Shown piece after piece: positions 25,953-34,739 of a stretch of DNA of 64,000 nucleotides. The position numbers were made by a program, and so were the translations under genes. Within the stretch, counting starts at the first letter, position 1. The number at the start of each line of letters is the position of its first letter. The DNA lies in the NCBI RefSeq assembly GCF_004151485.1, contig NZ_SBFF01000002.1:395963-459962 (forward strand), given 5' to 3'. Origin of the DNA: Sphingosinicella sp. CPCC 101087. Lineage in GTDB: Bacteria; Pseudomonadota; Alphaproteobacteria; Sphingomonadales; Sphingomonadaceae. The notes beneath the pieces were generated by a model, which did no database searches, was not told the DNA's origin, and saw nothing but the letters and a program-made list of their open reading frames with translations.

Positions 25953-27044
25953 CTAGCCGGACCTTCCCTTGGCCCTGCGCCCCTTTCTGGGGTCCACGAG
26001 CGCGCGGACGATGCCGCGCATGGCCTGCACTTCGCGCGTCGACCAGCCGGCCTTGGTCAGGATCGTCCGGATCGTGTTCTTCGTCGCGGGCGTGCGGTCC
26101 GGCGGATGAAAATAATCGGCCGCCTCGAGCGCCTCGTAGAGCTGGCCGATGAGGCCCTCGAGATGCTCGTGCGGCGCCCGCGGCTCCGCTTCGTCGCCCA
26201 AGGTCGGCACCGCCAGGTCGGCGCCCTTGGACCATTCATAGGCGATCAGGATCACGGCCTGGGCGAGGTTCAGCGAACGGAATTCCGGATTGACCGGCAC
26301 GGTGACGATCTTTCCGGCGAGCGCGACCTCGTCCGTCTCCAGCCCGGAGCGCTCGGCGCCGAAGAGAATGGCCGAAGGACCGTCATTGGCCCGGATCTCG
26401 CGCGCCGCCGTCTCGGGCGAGACGACCGGCATCACCAGCCCCCGCTTTCGCACCGTCGTCGCATAAACGTGCGGGCAGTCGGCCACGGCCTGAGCGACGC
26501 TGTCGAAGACACGGGCATGCTCGAGCACCCTGTCCGCCCCCGAGGCGGCCGGACCCGCCGACGGATTGGGCCAGCCGTCGCGCGGGCTCACCAGCCGCAG
26601 GTCGGTGAGCCCGAAATTGAGCATGGCCCGGGCCGCCTTGCCGATATTCTCCCCGAGCTGCGGGCGGACGAGGACGATGGCGGGCGGGGGAGGGGCGCCG
26701 GGTTCACCAGACCGCTCATCCTGAGCAGCGGCCGAGCTTGTCGAAGCCGCGTATCGAAGGACAGGCTTCTTCGAGAGGAGACGGAACGCTTCCAAGTCAC
26801 CTCTGATCAGCGCTTCCTTCTTGGCCCTGGACCAGCCCTTGATCTGCCGCTCTGCCGTGAATGCCTGGTCGCGATCGGGGAAGCGTTCGGACCAGACAAG
26901 GGTGACGGAGCGACGGCTATGCGTGTGGCCCGGAAGCGCCGCAGACTGATGCTGCGCCAACCTGGCATGCAGATCATCGGTGTGGCCGGTGTAGTAGCTG
27001 CCGTCGGAGCAACGCAGGATATAGGTATAGAAATCCAACCTCAC
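25953..27044 (-). CDS. trmJ: GIY-YIG nuclease domain fused to TrmJ-like tRNA/rRNA methyltransferase
   Basis: 363 residues, starting at GTG 27044. Residues about 4-90 form a full stand-alone-type GIY-YIG domain (FYTYILRCSDGSYYTGHT, catalytic Arg/Glu region AERQIKGW). Residues about 92-118 are the translation of a REP element (KPVLRYAASTSS... ending QDERSGEPG). From about 121 a SpoU/TrmH domain follows (AIVLVRPQLGENIGKAARAMLNFG, PVNPEFRSLNLAQAV), matching TrmJ, which methylates position 32 of tRNA. No ATG or GTG lies in frame between the two; only a TTG (26795) does. Whether one fused protein or two products are made is unclear; the methyltransferase call itself is firm. Confidence 0.82.
   Translation of the reverse strand: MRLDFYTYILRCSDGSYYTGHTDDLHARLAQHQSAALPGHTHSRRSVTLVWSERFPDRDQAFTAERQIKGWSRAKKEALIRGDLEAFRLLSKKPVLRYAASTSSAAAQDERSGEPGAPPPPAIVLVRPQLGENIGKAARAMLNFGLTDLRLVSPRDGWPNPSAGPAASGADRVLEHARVFDSVAQAVADCPHVYATTVRKRGLVMPVVSPETAAREIRANDGPSAILFGAERSGLETDEVALAGKIVTVPVNPEFRSLNLAQAVILIAYEWSKGADLAVPTLGDEAEPRAPHEHLEGLIGQLYEALEAADYFHPPDRTPATKNTIRTILTKAGWSTREVQAMRGIVRALVDPRKGRRAKGRSG
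26707..26766 (-). repeat. REP element inside the trmJ reading frame
   Basis: On the minus strand it reads TCCTTCGATACGCGGCTTCG, then a middle part, then CTCAGGATGAGCGG, the same unit as the array at 27051-27339. It is read through in frame and encodes the linker between the GIY-YIG and TrmJ parts. Confidence 0.85.
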
Positions 27045-27050
27045 CGGGTC

Positions 27051-27339
27051 CTTCGATACGGGGCCTCGCCAGGCTCGGCCCCTACTCAGGATGAGCGGGT
27101 ACTCGATACGGGGCTTCGCCAGGCTCGGCCCCTACTCAGGATGAGCGGGTCCTTCGATACGGGGCTTCGCCAAGCTCAGCCCCTACTCAGGATGAGCGGG
27201 CAGGGGAAGAATCGGTGACGAAGAAAATCCGATTTGCGGATCCCGGCCGTCCGGAGAAATCCCATCTTCGCGTTCTTCGATCCGGGGCTTCGCCAGGCTC
27301 AGTCCCTACTCAGGATGAGCGGTCCTTCGATACGGGGTT
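27051..27339. repeat. REP array (three tandem, one separate, one truncated unit)
   Basis: Three ~50-bp units lie head to tail (27051-27099, 27100-27149, 27150-27200); each runs CTTCGATACGGGGC...CTCAGGATGAGCGG. A fourth is at about 27273-27322 and a truncated fifth abuts the nrdR stop codon. The unit has an internal GGGGCTTCG.../...GGCTCAGCCCC palindrome. The spacer 27201-27272 has no gene. The array separates nrdR from the GIY-YIG::trmJ gene. Confidence 0.9.
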
Positions 27340-27792
27340 TCACCCGTCACCAACGGAGCCCGCGAACTGCTCGAAATCCTTGGCTTCGCGGAAGTCCTTG
27401 TAGACAGAGGCGAAGCGTATGTAGGCGACCGGGTCGAGCGCCTTCAGTCCTTCCATCACCATTTCGCCGATCCGGGTCGACGGAGTCTCGCTTTCGCCGC
27501 TGGTCTCGAGCTGGCGCTGGATCGACGAGGCAAGCCGCTCGATCCGTTCGGCCGGAACCGGGCGCTTGCGGCAGGCGATGGCGATCGAGCGTTCCAGCTT
27601 GGCGCGCTCGAAGGGCTCGCGCCGGTTCTCGGACTTGACGACGACGAGCTCGCGAAGCTGCACCCGCTCGAAGGTGGTGAAGCGCGCGCCGCAATCCTCG
27701 CACTGGCGCCGCCGCCGGATGGCCGAGCCGTCCTCGGTCGGACGGCTGTCCTTCACCTGGCTGTTCTCATGGGCGCAGAACGGGCAGCGCAA
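27340..27792 (-). CDS. nrdR: Transcriptional repressor NrdR
   Basis: 150 residues. The N-terminal zinc ribbon is intact ([11 protein letters not shown]...[13 protein letters not shown]), followed by the ATP-cone domain ([27 protein letters not shown]-type helices) and the [17 protein letters not shown] end. NrdR senses ATP/dATP and represses ribonucleotide reductase genes by binding NrdR boxes. It starts 4 nt after the glyA stop, so it is the last gene of the rpiB-glyA-nrdR operon, a usual alphaproteobacterial arrangement. Transcription probably ends in the REP array. Confidence 0.97.
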   Translation of the reverse strand: MRCPFCAHENSQVKDSRPTEDGSAIRRRRQCEDCGARFTTFERVQLRELVVVKSENRREPFERAKLERSIAIACRKRPVPAERIERLASSIQRQLETSGESETPSTRIGEMVMEGLKALDPVAYIRFASVYKDFREAKDFEQFAGSVGDG

Positions 27793-27795
27793 GGG

Positions 27796-29103
27796 CTAGA
27801 AGTCCTGGTAGATCGGAAAGCGCCCGCACAGTTCGCGCACCCGCGTCCGCACCGCGGCTTCGACCGCCGCATTGCCGTCATGGCCGTTCGCCCTCACCCC
27901 TTCCAGGACGTCGGCGATCATGTCGGCAATGTCGCGGAATTCGGAGATGCCGAAGCCGCGCGTGGTGCCCGCAGGGGAGCCGATGCGGATCCCGCTGGTC
28001 TGAACCGGCGGCAACGGATCGAACGGAACGCCATTCTTGTTGCAGGTGATGGCCGACCGCTCGAGCGCCTCATCGGCGTCGCGGCCGGTGATCCCGATCG
28101 GCCGGAGGTCGACGAGCGCCAGGTGGGTGTCGGTGCCGCCGGCGACGAGGTCGGCGCCGCGTTCCTTGAGCCGGCCGGCCATCGCCTTGGCGTTGGCGAT
28201 CACCGCCCGCGCATAGGATTTGAAGCCGGGCTCGAGCGCTTCGCCGAAGGCGACGGCCTTGGCGGCGATGACGTGCATCAGGGGACCGCCCTGCAGGCCC
28301 GGGAAGACCGCGGAATTGACCTTCTTCGCGATGTCCTCGTCGTCGGTCAGGACCATGCCGCCGCGCGGGCCGCGCAGCGTCTTGTGGGTGGTCGTGGTGA
28401 CCACATGGGCGTGGCCGAATGGAGAGGGGTGCTCGCCCGCGGCGACCAGGCCGGCGAAATGGGCCATGTCGACCTGGAACAAGGCGCCCACCTCGTCCGC
28501 AATGGCGCGGAAACGGGCGAAGTCGATGTGGCGCGGATAGGCCGAGCCGCCCGCGATGATCAGCCGGGGCTTGTGCGCCCTGGCGAGTCGTTCGACCTCG
28601 TCGAAATCGACCAGATGGTCTTCGCGCCGGACTCCGTACTGGATCGCGTTGAACCATTTGCCGGACAGAGCCGGCTTGGCGCCGTGGGTGAGATGGCCGC
28701 CCGCATCGAGCGACATGCCGAGGATGGTGTCGCCCGGCTTGCACAGCGCCAGCAGGACCGCGCCGTTCGCCTGGGCGCCGCTGTGCGGCTGGACGTTCGC
28801 GAAGCCGCAGCCGAACAACTTCTTCGCCCGCTCGATCGCCAGCGTCTCGACCGAGTCCGAGGGCCCGCAACCCTGATAGTAACGCCGCCCGGGATAGCCT
28901 TCGGCATATTTGTTGGTGAGCACCGAACCCTGCGCCTCGAGCACGGCGCGCGAGACGATATTCTCCGACGCGATCAGCTCGATCTGGTTCTGCTGCCGGT
29001 CGAGCTCGGCGGCGATCGCGTCGGCGACCGCCCCGTCGGACCGGCGCAGGGTTTCGGTGAAGAAGCCGTCGGGCTGGACGTCGGAAATCGGTCGGCTGCT
29101 CAT
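27796..29103 (-). CDS. glyA: Serine hydroxymethyltransferase
   Basis: 435 residues, typical of the family. PLP-binding lysine is in [36 protein letters not shown] and HSGAQAN are present as in active enzymes. It interconverts serine and glycine while loading one-carbon units onto tetrahydrofolate. Its ATG overlaps the rpiB stop (ATGA) and nrdR follows within 4 nt, so these three genes are one transcript linking one-carbon supply with nucleotide synthesis. Confidence 0.98.
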   Translation of the reverse strand: MSSRPISDVQPDGFFTETLRRSDGAVADAIAAELDRQQNQIELIASENIVSRAVLEAQGSVLTNKYAEGYPGRRYYQGCGPSDSVETLAIERAKKLFGCGFANVQPHSGAQANGAVLLALCKPGDTILGMSLDAGGHLTHGAKPALSGKWFNAIQYGVRREDHLVDFDEVERLARAHKPRLIIAGGSAYPRHIDFARFRAIADEVGALFQVDMAHFAGLVAAGEHPSPFGHAHVVTTTTHKTLRGPRGGMVLTDDEDIAKKVNSAVFPGLQGGPLMHVIAAKAVAFGEALEPGFKSYARAVIANAKAMAGRLKERGADLVAGGTDTHLALVDLRPIGITGRDADEALERSAITCNKNGVPFDPLPPVQTSGIRIGSPAGTTRGFGISEFRDIADMIADVLEGVRANGHDGNAAVEAAVRTRVRELCGRFPIYQDF

Positions 29104-29558
29104 GCGGGTTCCTTGGCGAAGACGGGGTTGGAGAGCTTGTCGACGCGTCGCTGGTGGCGATCGCCGCCGAAGGGCGTGGAGAGGAAGGCTTCGACGCAGG
29201 CCTTGGCCATTTCCGGCCCGATCAGCCGCGCTCCCATCGCGATGACGTTGGCATCGTTATGCTCGCGCGCAAGCCGGGCCGAGAGCGGCTCGGAAACCAG
29301 AGCGCAACGGCAGGCCGGGTGGCGGTTGACCGAGATGGAGATGCCGATGCCCGAGCCGCACAAGGCGATGCCGCGGCCGGCGCGGCCCTGCGCGACCGCT
29401 TCGGCGATCTTGTAGCCGTAATCGGGATAGTCGACCGAATCGACGCCGCCGGGTCCCAGGTCGACGACTTCATGTCCCGCGGCCTGGAGATAAGCGACGA
29501 GCATCGCCTTCATCTCGACCGCGGCGTGATCGGAAGCGATGACGATCCGCTCGCCCAT
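29100..29558 (-). CDS. rpiB: Ribose 5-phosphate isomerase B
   Basis: 152 residues from ATG 29558; longer in-frame starts run into the divergent gene. The LacAB/RpiB fold is indicated by [27 protein letters not shown], the catalytic Cys in [10 protein letters not shown], and the conserved [17 protein letters not shown]. It isomerises ribose 5-phosphate and ribulose 5-phosphate. It is the first gene of the operon with glyA and nrdR. Confidence 0.95.
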   Translation of the reverse strand: MGERIVIASDHAAVEMKAMLVAYLQAAGHEVVDLGPGGVDSVDYPDYGYKIAEAVAQGRAGRGIALCGSGIGISISVNRHPACRCALVSEPLSARLAREHNDANVIAMGARLIGPEMAKACVEAFLSTPFGGDRHQRRVDKLSNPVFAKEPA

Positions 29559-29652
29559 GGGCAGACTCCGCAGGTTTCGGGTGGCCCCCGCTGTAGGCAA
29601 TGCGGCCCGGATTCGCCACCGCATATTGCGCCCGCGGGTAGGATCGCCTAGT

Positions 29653-29670
29653 GTGTGACTGTAGTAACAC
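29653..29670. promoter_or_regulatory. 18-bp dyad upstream of DUF5694 gene
   Basis: GTGTGACT-GT-AGTAACAC: 8-bp half-sites with one mismatch, ending 5 nt before the GGGAGGGG ribosome-binding site. Such a dyad at the transcript start suits a repressor operator. It lies between the divergent rpiB operon and the DUF5694 gene, so it could control either. No regulator is identifiable. Confidence 0.4.
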
Positions 29671-29685
29671 AGTGGGAGGGGTGCG

Positions 29686-30543
29686 ATGCGAGAAGTGTTG
29701 ATCGGGACGGCGGCCTGCCTCGCCGTGATTGCGGCGCCGGCGGTGGCGAAGGAAGCCGCGCCGGCCGAAGTGATGATCCTCGGCACCTACCATATGGGCA
29801 ATCCCGGTCGCGACCTCGCCAACATGGAAGCGGACGACGTCACGAGGCCGCGCCGACAGGCCGAGATGGAGGCCCTCGCGGAGGCGCTGGCCGGCTGGCG
29901 CCCGACCAAGATCCTGGTGGAGTGGGAGCGTCCGGCGCCGTTCACCGTCGAGCGCTATCGCGCCTTCGGGCCGGAGGACCTGCTGACCGACCGGAACGAA
30001 GTCGTGCAGATCGGCTTCCGGCTGGCCCGCCGGCTCGGCCATGGCGAGGTGTACGGCTTCGACGAGCAGGGCGGCGACGGCGAGCCCGATTATTTCCCGT
30101 TCGACCGGGTGCAGGGCTGGGCCGCGGCGCATGGGCGAAGCGCCGTCGTCGATGAGACGCTGAGCTTTTTCCGCGCGATGGTGGCGGAGGAGGGGAGGGC
30201 GCTGGCCGACCATTCGATCGCGGAGATGTTGCTGATCCACAACGATCCCGCGCGCGACCGGATGGGCCATGCGCGTGGCTATTATGCCTTTCTCCCGCTC
30301 GGCGATGCCGAGGACCAGGTTGGCGCCGAGCTCAACAGCTACTGGTACATGCGCAACGCCAAGATGTTCGCGAAGGCGGCGCTGATCGCCGAGCCGGGCG
30401 ACCGGCTGCTCGTGCTCGTCGGCTCCGGCCACCGATACTGGCTGACCCATTTCGCCGAGACAACGCCCGGCTTCACCTCGGTCGACCCGCGTCCCTGGCT
30501 CCAGCGCGCGGTCGCCGAGGAGAGGGAAACCGCGGTGGAATAG
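29686..30543 (+). CDS. DUF5694-domain exported protein
   Basis: 285 residues. A signal peptide ends about APAVAKE. The body begins EVMILGTYHMGNPGRDLANM, characteristic of DUF5694, which resembles the TraB/haem-binding-like fold with paired GTYH and GSGH motifs; here VGSGHRYWLTHF provides the second near residue 246. Function is unknown in the family. It has a strong GGGAGGGG Shine-Dalgarno and a dyad just upstream. It is divergent from rpiB and followed by a gap of 130 nt before the convergent hemA gene. Confidence 0.85.
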   Translation: MREVLIGTAACLAVIAAPAVAKEAAPAEVMILGTYHMGNPGRDLANMEADDVTRPRRQAEMEALAEALAGWRPTKILVEWERPAPFTVERYRAFGPEDLLTDRNEVVQIGFRLARRLGHGEVYGFDEQGGDGEPDYFPFDRVQGWAAAHGRSAVVDETLSFFRAMVAEEGRALADHSIAEMLLIHNDPARDRMGHARGYYAFLPLGDAEDQVGAELNSYWYMRNAKMFAKAALIAEPGDRLLVLVGSGHRYWLTHFAETTPGFTSVDPRPWLQRAVAEERETAVE

Positions 30544-30609
30544 CGCCTGGACACCGCCTGCAGCGATGCTCAGCCTGATCTTCCGCGGGGACCCAGCCCG
30601 GCGGTGAAT

Positions 30610-30645
30610 TCCGTGCGGATGCCAGCCTTCGCCGGCATGAAGAGG
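30610..30645. repeat. Short palindrome of the dispersed GCCAGCCTTCGCCGGC family
   Basis: ATGCCAGCCTTCGCCGGCAT (30619-30638) is a near-perfect hairpin followed by GAAGAGG, related to the repeat blocks at 18862-19199. It lies between the convergent DUF5694 and hemA genes and may serve as their terminator. Confidence 0.6.
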
Positions 30646-30673
30646 ACGCTGTTTCGGCTGGGCGACGCAGCCC

Positions 30674-31888
30674 TCAGGCCGCGAGCTTCATCTCCAGGCG
30701 GTCCCAGATCTCGACCAGAGCGCCGGCGAGCTCGCGCATCATCGCATCGTTATGGGCGGGGCCGGGGGTAAAGCGCAGCCGCTCGGTGCCGCGCGGCACG
30801 GTCGGATAGTTTATCGGCTGCACGTACATGCCATATTCGGCGAGAAGGATGTCGCTGATCCTCTTGGCTTTCGCCGGATCGCCCACCAGAAGCGGGACGA
30901 TATGGGTGGTCGACGGCATGACCGGCAGTTTCGCGTCGGCGAAGATCGCCTTCATGCGTTCGGCAGCCGCCTGCTGGGCTTCGCGCTCGGCGGACGATTT
31001 CTTGAGGTGACGCACGCTCGTCAGCGCGCCGGCGACCAGGACCGGCGAGAGCGAGGTCGTGAAGATGAAGCCGGGCGCGTAGCTGCGGACGACATCGACG
31101 ATATTCTTCTCGGCGGCGATATAGCCCCCCATCACGCCGAACGCCTTGCCGAGCGTGCCTTCGATGATGGTGAGCCGGTGCGCGATCCCGTCGCGCTCCG
31201 AGATGCCGCCGCCGCGCGCCCCGTACATGCCGACGGCATGGACCTCGTCGAGATAGGTCAGCGCTTCATATCGGTCGGCGAGGTCGCAGATTTCGGCGAT
31301 CGGCGCGACGTCGCCGTCCATCGAATAGACGCTTTCGAAGGCGATCAGCTTCGGCGCGTCGGCCGGCGCCTCGGCGAGCAGCTGCTCGAGATGCTCGAGA
31401 TCGTTGTGGCGGAATACGCGCTTCTCGCAGCCCGAATTGCGGATGCCGGCAATCATCGACGCATGGTTGAGCGCGTCCGAGAAGATGATGCAGCCGGGCA
31501 ATATGCGAGCGATCGTCGAGAGCGTCGCCTCGTTCGAGATGTAGCCCGAAGTGAACAGCAGCGCCGAGTCCTTGCCGTGCAGGTCCGCGAGCTCGGCTTC
31601 CAGATCGATATGATAATGGGTGTTGCCGCTGATGTTGCGGGTTCCGCCCGAGCCGGCGCCGACGTCGTGCAGCGCCTCTTCCATCGCCGCGATCACGTCC
31701 GCATGCTGGCCCATGGCGAGATAATCGTTGGAGCACCAGACGGTGATCGGCTTCGGGCCGTTATGGCCGGCGAAGCATCGCGCATTGGGAAAGGAGCCGC
31801 GGTTGCGCAATATGTCGATGAAGACTCGATAACGCCCCTCGGCGTGCAGCCGCTCGATCGCTTCCGCAAAGATGCGCTGATAATCCAA
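30674..31888 (-). CDS. hemA: 5-aminolevulinate synthase
   Basis: 404 residues if translation starts at TTG 31888, giving the expected [22 protein letters not shown] opening; the only ATG-type start upstream would add about 25 unrelated residues. The PLP lysine is in [13 protein letters not shown]; other markers are [23 protein letters not shown] and [12 protein letters not shown]. This ALAS (C4/Shemin) enzyme condenses glycine and succinyl-CoA, the alphaproteobacterial route to haem. A TTG start often tempers expression of such a first committed enzyme. The preceding gene on this strand is murI. Confidence 0.96.
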   Translation of the reverse strand: MDYQRIFAEAIERLHAEGRYRVFIDILRNRGSFPNARCFAGHNGPKPITVWCSNDYLAMGQHADVIAAMEEALHDVGAGSGGTRNISGNTHYHIDLEAELADLHGKDSALLFTSGYISNEATLSTIARILPGCIIFSDALNHASMIAGIRNSGCEKRVFRHNDLEHLEQLLAEAPADAPKLIAFESVYSMDGDVAPIAEICDLADRYEALTYLDEVHAVGMYGARGGGISERDGIAHRLTIIEGTLGKAFGVMGGYIAAEKNIVDVVRSYAPGFIFTTSLSPVLVAGALTSVRHLKKSSAEREAQQAAAERMKAIFADAKLPVMPSTTHIVPLLVGDPAKAKRISDILLAEYGMYVQPINYPTVPRGTERLRFTPGPAHNDAMMRELAGALVEIWDRLEMKLAA

Positions 31889-31991
31889 GATACCGTCCCC
31901 GTCGTTCGGGCGCCCAATATAGGAAATCGACCCCAGAGCGCCAGCGCGAATCGCTCGCAACAATCTGAAGGCGTCCCGAAGCGGCTCCGAT

Positions 31992-32789
31992 CTAGAGGCG
32001 CTCGATCCGCGTCAGGCCGAAACTTGCGAGCCCGCGCCGGAATTCCTCGCTTTCGGCGCCGGGCCCGATGAGGACGGCGACGCCCTCGCCCGGCATGTCC
32101 GGCCAGACTTCCTGGCGCAGCAGCCAGGCCGTGCGGCGCGCGATGCCGGCATTGCCGTCGACGAAGGTCAGCGGCCGCGGCGCCGCCGCCTCGAGCTCGG
32201 CCTGCACGAGAGGGAAATGGGTGCAGGCCAGGACGATCGTGTCGATCCGTTCGCCTCCAGGCTGGGAGAGGAGACCATCCAGGATCCGGCGATAGGCGTC
32301 GGGCGCGGTCGGCTCGCCGCGCAGCCTGGCCTCGGCCAGCTCCACCAGCTCGGGCGAGCCGTGCCGGATCACCAGGCAGTCCGACGCGAAATCGGACGCG
32401 AGCCGGTCGACATAGGGTTGGATCACCGTCCCCGGCGTTCCCAGGACGCCGACCGCGCGCGACTTCGACACGGCCGCGGCCGGCTTGATCGCCGGCACGG
32501 TGCCGACGATCGGAAGGTCGAGCGCGGCACGGACGGCGTCCAGCGCGATCGTCGAGGCGGTGTTGCAGGCAATCACGATCAGCCGCGGATCGTAGCGCTC
32601 CGCCAGCCGGCCGAGCAAAGCGGGCACCCGCGCCTCGATTTCCGCCGCCGTCTTGGTCCCGTAGGGAAAGCCGGCGCGGTCCGCCGCATAGACGATCGGA
32701 GCCCGGGGAAGCCGTACGCGCACGGCCTGGAGGACGGAAAGTCCGCCGACCCCGGAGTCGAACAGGAGGATGGGACGCGCGGCAGTCAT
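31992..32789 (-). CDS. murI: Glutamate racemase
   Basis: 265 residues. Both catalytic cysteines are present: ACNTAS (about 74) and ACTHFP (about 189), with the [11 protein letters not shown] opening and [14 protein letters not shown]. It supplies D-glutamate for peptidoglycan. The divergent neighbour is plsY, 89 bp away. The gene lies 103 nt upstream of hemA on the same strand and the two may be co-transcribed. Confidence 0.97.
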   Translation of the reverse strand: MTAARPILLFDSGVGGLSVLQAVRVRLPRAPIVYAADRAGFPYGTKTAAEIEARVPALLGRLAERYDPRLIVIACNTASTIALDAVRAALDLPIVGTVPAIKPAAAVSKSRAVGVLGTPGTVIQPYVDRLASDFASDCLVIRHGSPELVELAEARLRGEPTAPDAYRRILDGLLSQPGGERIDTIVLACTHFPLVQAELEAAAPRPLTFVDGNAGIARRTAWLLRQEVWPDMPGEGVAVLIGPGAESEEFRRGLASFGLTRIERL

Positions 32790-32878
32790 TCACGGCGCCT
32801 CTAACCGCGCCGGCTTTGCTCGGCAAACGCAGTTGCGCGGCACCGGCCCATTGCTTACCCACGCATCCAGGCGCCGAC

Positions 32879-33493
32879 ATGATCACCTTCGACACCCTCG
32901 CCGAGCCCTTGCTTGCCATCCTGCTCGGCTACGGGCTCGGATCGATTCCCTTCGGCCTGCTGCTCACCCGGCTGGCCGGCCTCGGCGACGTCCGCGCCAT
33001 CGGATCCGGCAATATCGGCGCCACCAACGTGCTGCGGACCGGGCGAAAGGAACTCGCCGCGGCGACCCTGATCCTCGACGCGGCGAAGGGCACGGCCGCA
33101 GTGCTGCTCGCGACGGCAATCTGGCCGGAGACGCCGATGCTCGCGCCGCTGGCCGGCCTCGCCGCTTTCCTCGGCCATCTCTATCCGGCCTGGCTGGGGT
33201 TTCGCGGCGGCAAGGGCGTCGCCACCCTGTTCGGCGTCGTCGGCGGCTTGATGTGGCCGGCAGCCCTGATCGCCGCCGCCGTCTGGATCCTCGGACTGCG
33301 GCTGACCCGCTATTCCTCCGTGGCGGGGATGAGCGCGGCAGTCGCGGCGCCGGTCGCCGCCGCCTTGATCGGCCGCTTCGACCTGGTCCCGCTCTTCACC
33401 GGCTTCGCCTTGCTCGTGCTGTGGAAGCATCGCGCCAATATCGCCCGGCTGATCGGCGGGACCGAGCCCAAGGTGGGGGCGGGCCGCGACTGA
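32879..33493 (+). CDS. plsY: Glycerol-3-phosphate acyltransferase PlsY
   Basis: 204 residues from ATG 32879. The integral-membrane family is shown by five hydrophobic helices and the three conserved loops: [12 protein letters not shown] (about 41), the acyl-phosphate-binding FRGGKGVAT (about 109) and the [10 protein letters not shown] end. It uses acyl-phosphate to make lysophosphatidic acid. The stop is one nucleotide before the dprA start. The order plsY-dprA-topA is conserved in alphaproteobacteria. Confidence 0.96.
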   Translation: MITFDTLAEPLLAILLGYGLGSIPFGLLLTRLAGLGDVRAIGSGNIGATNVLRTGRKELAAATLILDAAKGTAAVLLATAIWPETPMLAPLAGLAAFLGHLYPAWLGFRGGKGVATLFGVVGGLMWPAALIAAAVWILGLRLTRYSSVAGMSAAVAAPVAAALIGRFDLVPLFTGFALLVLWKHRANIARLIGGTEPKVGAGRD

Positions 33494-33494
33494 C

Positions 33495-34577
33495 ATGGCG
33501 GCAAGCGCCGACCAGATTGCCCGGCTGCGCCTGATCCGCTCGGACCAGATCGGGCCGATAACCTATTACCAGCTGCTCGCCCGGTTCGGCTCCGCGGCGG
33601 CCGCGCTCGAGGCGATCCCCGAGCTGGCGGCGCGCGGCGGCGGGCGCCCGCCGCGCCTGGCCGGGACCGACCAGATCGCGCGCGAGATGGAGCGGGTCGA
33701 GCGGCTCGGCGCTAGCTATCTCTTCGCCGGCTCGCCTGGCTATCCGCCCCTCCTCGCCGAGATCGAGGCGGCACCGCCGGCGCTGATCGCGAGCGGCGAT
33801 GTCGATATCGCCCTTCGGACGCCGATCGCGATGGTCGGCGCGAGAAACGCTTCGGCGGCCGCCTGCCGCTTCGCCCGCGTACTGGCGCGCGAGCTCGGGG
33901 CGCGCGGCGCGTCGATCGTCTCCGGACTGGCGCGCGGCGTCGACACGGCGGCCCATGACGGATCGATCGATACGGGGACGATCGCGGTCATCGCCGGCGG
34001 CATCGACATCGTCTATCCGCCCGAGAACGAGGCGCGGCAGCGCGCCATCGCGGAGCGGGGCCTGCTGCTCGCGGAGCAGCCGCCAGGCACGGAGCCGCGG
34101 GCGCGGCACTTTCCCTATCGCAACCGGATCATCGCCGGCCTTTCGCTCGGAACGGTCGTCGTCGAGGCGGCGCCGAAGTCGGGGTCGCTGATCACCGCGC
34201 GCCAGGCGGCCGATTTCGGACGGGAGGTCATGGCGGTGCCCGGCTCGCCGCTCGATCCGCGCGCCCAGGGCTGCAACCAGCTGATCCGCGACGGCGCCAC
34301 CCTGGTCCAGAATGCCGAGGACGTACTCGAGGCGATCCGGCCCCTCCACGTCGCTTTTCGCGAACCGGAGGCCGGCTATGATCCGGGCGCGACCGGCGAT
34401 GCGGACGATCCGGCGCGCCGGCGCATCGAGGACCTGCTCGGGCCGACTCCGGTCGCCGTCGACGAGATCGTCCGGCAGGCGGGACTGCCGGCCGGCGTCG
34501 TCCAGACGGTGCTGCTCGAGCTCGAGCTCGCCGGGCGTCTGGAGCGGCATGCCGGCGCGCGGGTGAGCCTGGCCTGA
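33495..34577 (+). CDS. dprA: DNA-processing protein DprA
   Basis: 360 residues. An N-terminal SAM-like helical region (RLRLIRSDQIGPITYYQLL) precedes the Rossmann DprA core (MVGARNASAAACRFA, GLARGVDTAAHDG, GGIDIVYPPEN, RNRIIAGLS, SGSLITARQAADFGREVMAVPGS split by residues) and a C-terminal winged helix (VDEIVRQAGLPAGVVQTVLLELE). It loads RecA on incoming single-stranded DNA in transformation. Its presence implies capacity for DNA uptake only if other competence genes exist elsewhere. Confidence 0.96.
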   Translation: MAASADQIARLRLIRSDQIGPITYYQLLARFGSAAAALEAIPELAARGGGRPPRLAGTDQIAREMERVERLGASYLFAGSPGYPPLLAEIEAAPPALIASGDVDIALRTPIAMVGARNASAAACRFARVLARELGARGASIVSGLARGVDTAAHDGSIDTGTIAVIAGGIDIVYPPENEARQRAIAERGLLLAEQPPGTEPRARHFPYRNRIIAGLSLGTVVVEAAPKSGSLITARQAADFGREVMAVPGSPLDPRAQGCNQLIRDGATLVQNAEDVLEAIRPLHVAFREPEAGYDPGATGDADDPARRRIEDLLGPTPVAVDEIVRQAGLPAGVVQTVLLELELAGRLERHAGARVSLA

Positions 34578-34739
34578 AGGATCGAAGCTGGGCGACCCGA
34601 AGGACCAGGGGCGCCGGTCGGCCAGGCGGGCCGCAGCGTCTCATTCGGATCCTGCGCCGAATCCTCGGCGGCGGCCCTTGACGCGGCGCCGGCCGCCTCA
34701 CCACTCTCGCGCGTGTACGTGTAGAAAGACCAGACCTTC

